Positions 62,660-64,000 of a stretch of 64,000 nt of DNA are shown piece by piece. The DNA comes from JBIOUF01 sp044866695 (GTDB lineage: Bacteria > Actinomycetota > Actinomycetes > Propionibacteriales > Nocardioidaceae): positions 1 to 64,000 of the forward strand of contig JBIOUF010000048.1 in the NCBI GenBank assembly GCA_044866695.1, read 5' to 3'. Each line of letters begins with the position of its first letter. Within the stretch, counting starts at the first letter, position 1. Below the pieces are notes generated by a model that worked only from the letters and a program-made list of their open reading frames with translations, was not told where the DNA came from and made no database searches. Both the position numbers and the translations under genes were made by a program.

Positions 62660-63418
62660 ATGACCGAACCGCCGCAGGCGGCGTCCGCTCCGCCTCCTGC
62701 CGGGGCGTCGGTCGGCTCGGCCGGCCCGGCCACGGCCGGGCAGTCCCTGGCCCTGCAGGACCCGACGTACCGCGCCGCCGTCGTGGACCTGCTCGGCGTC
62801 ATCGCCTACGGCGAGATCGCGGCGTTCGAGCGGCTCGCCGAGGACGCGAAGATGGCGCCCACCGTCGCGGACAAGGCGGCGCTGGCCCAGATGGCGGCCA
62901 CCGAGCTCGGCCACTACCAGGGCCTGCACGACCGGATCGTCGACCTCGGCGCCGACCCGATGGCCGCGATGCAGCCGTTCGTCGGGCCCTTCGACGCCTT
63001 CCACGCCCGGACGGCGCCCTCGGACTGGCTCGAGGGGCTGGTCAAGGCGTATGTCGGCGACGGGCTGGCCGCCGACTTCTACCGCGAGATCGCGGCGTTC
63101 CTCGACGTCGACACCCGGGCCCTGATCGTGGAGAGCCTGCAGGACGCGGGCCAGTCCGCGTTCGCCGTGGACCGGGTGGGCCGGGCCATCGCCGAGGAGC
63201 CCCGGGTGGCCGGGCGGCTGGCGCTCTGGGGGCGCCGGCTGATGGGCGAGGCGCTGTCCCAGGCACAGCGGGTGGCTGCCGAGCGCGACGCGCTCAGCGC
63301 ACTGCTGGCCGGCGGCGTGGACCGGCCGGGCCTCGACCTGGCCGCGATCGGCCGGCTGTTCACCCGGCTCACCGAGAACCACAGCGCCCGCATGGCCACC
63401 CTCGGTCTGGACGCCTGA
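62660..63418 (+). CDS. Ferritin-like fold protein
   Basis: 252-aa helical protein of the ferritin-like/MiaE-like actinobacterial group. IAYGEIAAFERLAEDA and AQMAATELGHYQGLHDRI give the ExxH-type metal ligands (Glu, Glu, His) of the four-helix bundle; later helices contain DFYREIAAFLD. An iron or di-iron role is likely but unproven. The Pro/Ala-rich first 30 residues are probably disordered. Position beside the DEAD-box helicase and DUF3107 matches mycobacteria. Confidence 0.83.
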   Translation: MTEPPQAASAPPPAGASVGSAGPATAGQSLALQDPTYRAAVVDLLGVIAYGEIAAFERLAEDAKMAPTVADKAALAQMAATELGHYQGLHDRIVDLGADPMAAMQPFVGPFDAFHARTAPSDWLEGLVKAYVGDGLAADFYREIAAFLDVDTRALIVESLQDAGQSAFAVDRVGRAIAEEPRVAGRLALWGRRLMGEALSQAQRVAAERDALSALLAGGVDRPGLDLAAIGRLFTRLTENHSARMATLGLDA

Positions 63419-63447
63419 GCCGAGCGGCCTCCCTCCCCCCACCTCCC

Positions 63448-63498
63448 GAGCCGTCAATGTTGGTGGGCCGAGCCGTCAAGTTTGGTGGGCCGAGCCGG
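63448..63498 (-). repeat. 22-bp tandem array, family B
   Basis: Two and a third units of CCGAGCCGTCAAGTTTGGTG plus two bases, in the reverse orientation relative to the copy at 17780. It lies between the convergent ferritin-like and DUF3107 genes. Confidence 0.8.
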
Positions 63499-63521
63499 CG
63501 ATGTGGGCGAAGCCCGCAGGG

Positions 63522-63589
63522 CCGGCGAGCCGGCGCAACCTCCCTGGAGGGCGCTTCGCGCCGAAGGCGAGGTTCCGCCGGCTCGCCGG
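63522..63589. terminator. Large hairpin between convergent genes
   Basis: CCGGCGAGCCGGCGCAACCT and AGGTTCCGCCGGCTCGCCGG pair at 19 of 20 positions; a nested GGCGC-TTC-GCGCC hairpin occupies the loop. With the 22-bp array beside it, the 241-bp gap between convergent stops is nearly all structured sequence. Termination is inferred from position. Confidence 0.5.
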
Positions 63590-63659
63590 GCAGCCGGCTG
63601 CGCCGGCTCTTCCGGTCGTGACCGGCGGAGCCGCCTCGCAGGCTCTCCCGTTCCGCCGG

Positions 63660-63884
63660 TCAGGACCGGAAGCCCACCTGGCCGGCGGCGGGCGAGCCGA
63701 CCTCGACGTACGCGAGCTTGTCGGTGGGCACCAGGAGCCGGCGGCCCTTGGCGTCGGTGAGGGCGAGCACGGCCGAGTCGCCGGACAGCGCCTTGCTCAC
63801 CTCGGCCTCGAGCTCCGCGGCCGACAGCGTCGTGTCGATCGACAGCTCGCGGGTGGCGTGCTGCACGCCGATCTTGACCTCCAT
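63660..63884 (-). CDS. DUF3107 small conserved protein
   Basis: 74-aa protein matching the DUF3107 family (Rv3208A/TB9.4 in mycobacteria, recalled): MEVKIGVQHATRELSIDT, LEAEVSKALSGDSAVLALTD and TDKLAYVEVGS. The fold is a small beta-grasp-like domain; function unknown. ATG 63884 is preceded by GAGGAGG. The family size is about 75 aa, so it is complete. Confidence 0.9.
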   Translation of the reverse strand: MEVKIGVQHATRELSIDTTLSAAELEAEVSKALSGDSAVLALTDAKGRRLLVPTDKLAYVEVGSPAAGQVGFRS

Positions 63885-63960
63885 GGGCGCGGGCCTCCTC
63901 AATCGGCTCGGTCGGGCGCCTGAGTATGACAAACCCGAGGCGCGGTGGGTCGGTGCGCAG

Positions 63961-64000
63961 TCAGTAGGTCGGCTCGTCGGTGAGCGGGAACCGGCTGACC
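63961..64000 (-). CDS. Possible C-terminus of a minus-strand gene (partial)
   Basis: Reading inwards from the right edge gives SRFPLTDEPTY then a stop at 63961-63963. Too short to identify. A TetR-family gene holds this place beside DUF3107 in M. tuberculosis as I recall, which is only suggestive. Confidence 0.35.
   Translation of the reverse strand, partial: VSRFPLTDEPTY

Overview
The window is a very GC-rich chromosomal segment of an actinobacterium. Many genes start with GTG, and long antisense shadow ORFs run through most of it. Lysine/diaminopimelate synthesis follows the succinylase route, and mycothiol (MshB), an ECF SigE/RseA/HtrA module, DUF3117, DUF3107 and DUF5302 are present. Gene content and order match the Nocardioides / Propionibacteriales type. 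From memory, two stretches also parallel Mycobacterium tuberculosis: mshB to the MgtE-N protein resembles Rv1170-Rv1232c, and ParA to DUF3107 resembles Rv3208A-Rv3213c. No rRNA, tRNA, CRISPR array, phage or insertion sequence was seen.

Layout. 1-5.6 kb: a ferredoxin reductase (5' end outside the window) with its membrane desaturase, an alpha/beta hydrolase, a thioesterase and an unknown protein. 5.7-28.8 kb: mostly conserved core genes: mshB, a VanW protein, 7Fe ferredoxin, dapC, a lysozyme-like wall protein, divergent dapD/dapE, a DivIVA-like protein, a lipid-binding-fold protein, tag, DUF3117, leucyl aminopeptidase, an O-methyltransferase divergent from sigE-rseA-htrA, then tatB, mrp, DUF1003 and MgtE-N/CBS on the minus strand, followed by PhzF, a flavin-barrel protein, an EamA exporter and a CoA-ester lyase.

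28.8-47.6 kb is the accessory part. It holds four sulfotransferase-like genes, a secreted phospholipase-D-like protein, a secreted seven-repeat RCC1 protein, a lipoprotein sulfatase, an exported DNase-I-fold protein, a LicD-methyltransferase fusion, a coiled-coil protein, two further glycosyltransferases and a large multipass membrane protein. Several are joined by 4-base stop/start overlaps. The set looks like a system for making and remodelling a sulfated or phosphodiester-decorated cell-surface glycan. An acyl-CoA dehydrogenase sits inside it. It is the best candidate for an undescribed system.

47.6-64 kb: a secreted protein, a SARP/AfsR-like regulator divergent from an alpha/beta hydrolase, phosphoglucomutase, DUF5302, a MaoC hydratase, a histidine phosphatase with a small upstream ORF, NUDIX, DUF6758-like, PHP, MarC, SDR, ParA, an L,D-transpeptidase, a DEAD-box helicase, a ferritin-like protein and DUF3107. 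A partial minus-strand ORF runs off the right edge.

Non-coding structure is notable. An ~84-bp palindromic element occurs five times between genes. 22-bp tandem arrays occur at three places, each between convergent genes. A 32-bp array with an embedded palindrome lies between another convergent pair. Many genes have a TAnnnT -10 box 6-8 nt before the start codon, which implies leaderless mRNAs. A GGAAC-N18-GTT element precedes sigE. Two genes (the O-methyltransferase and the DEAD-box helicase) appear to start at non-canonical ATC and CTG codons.
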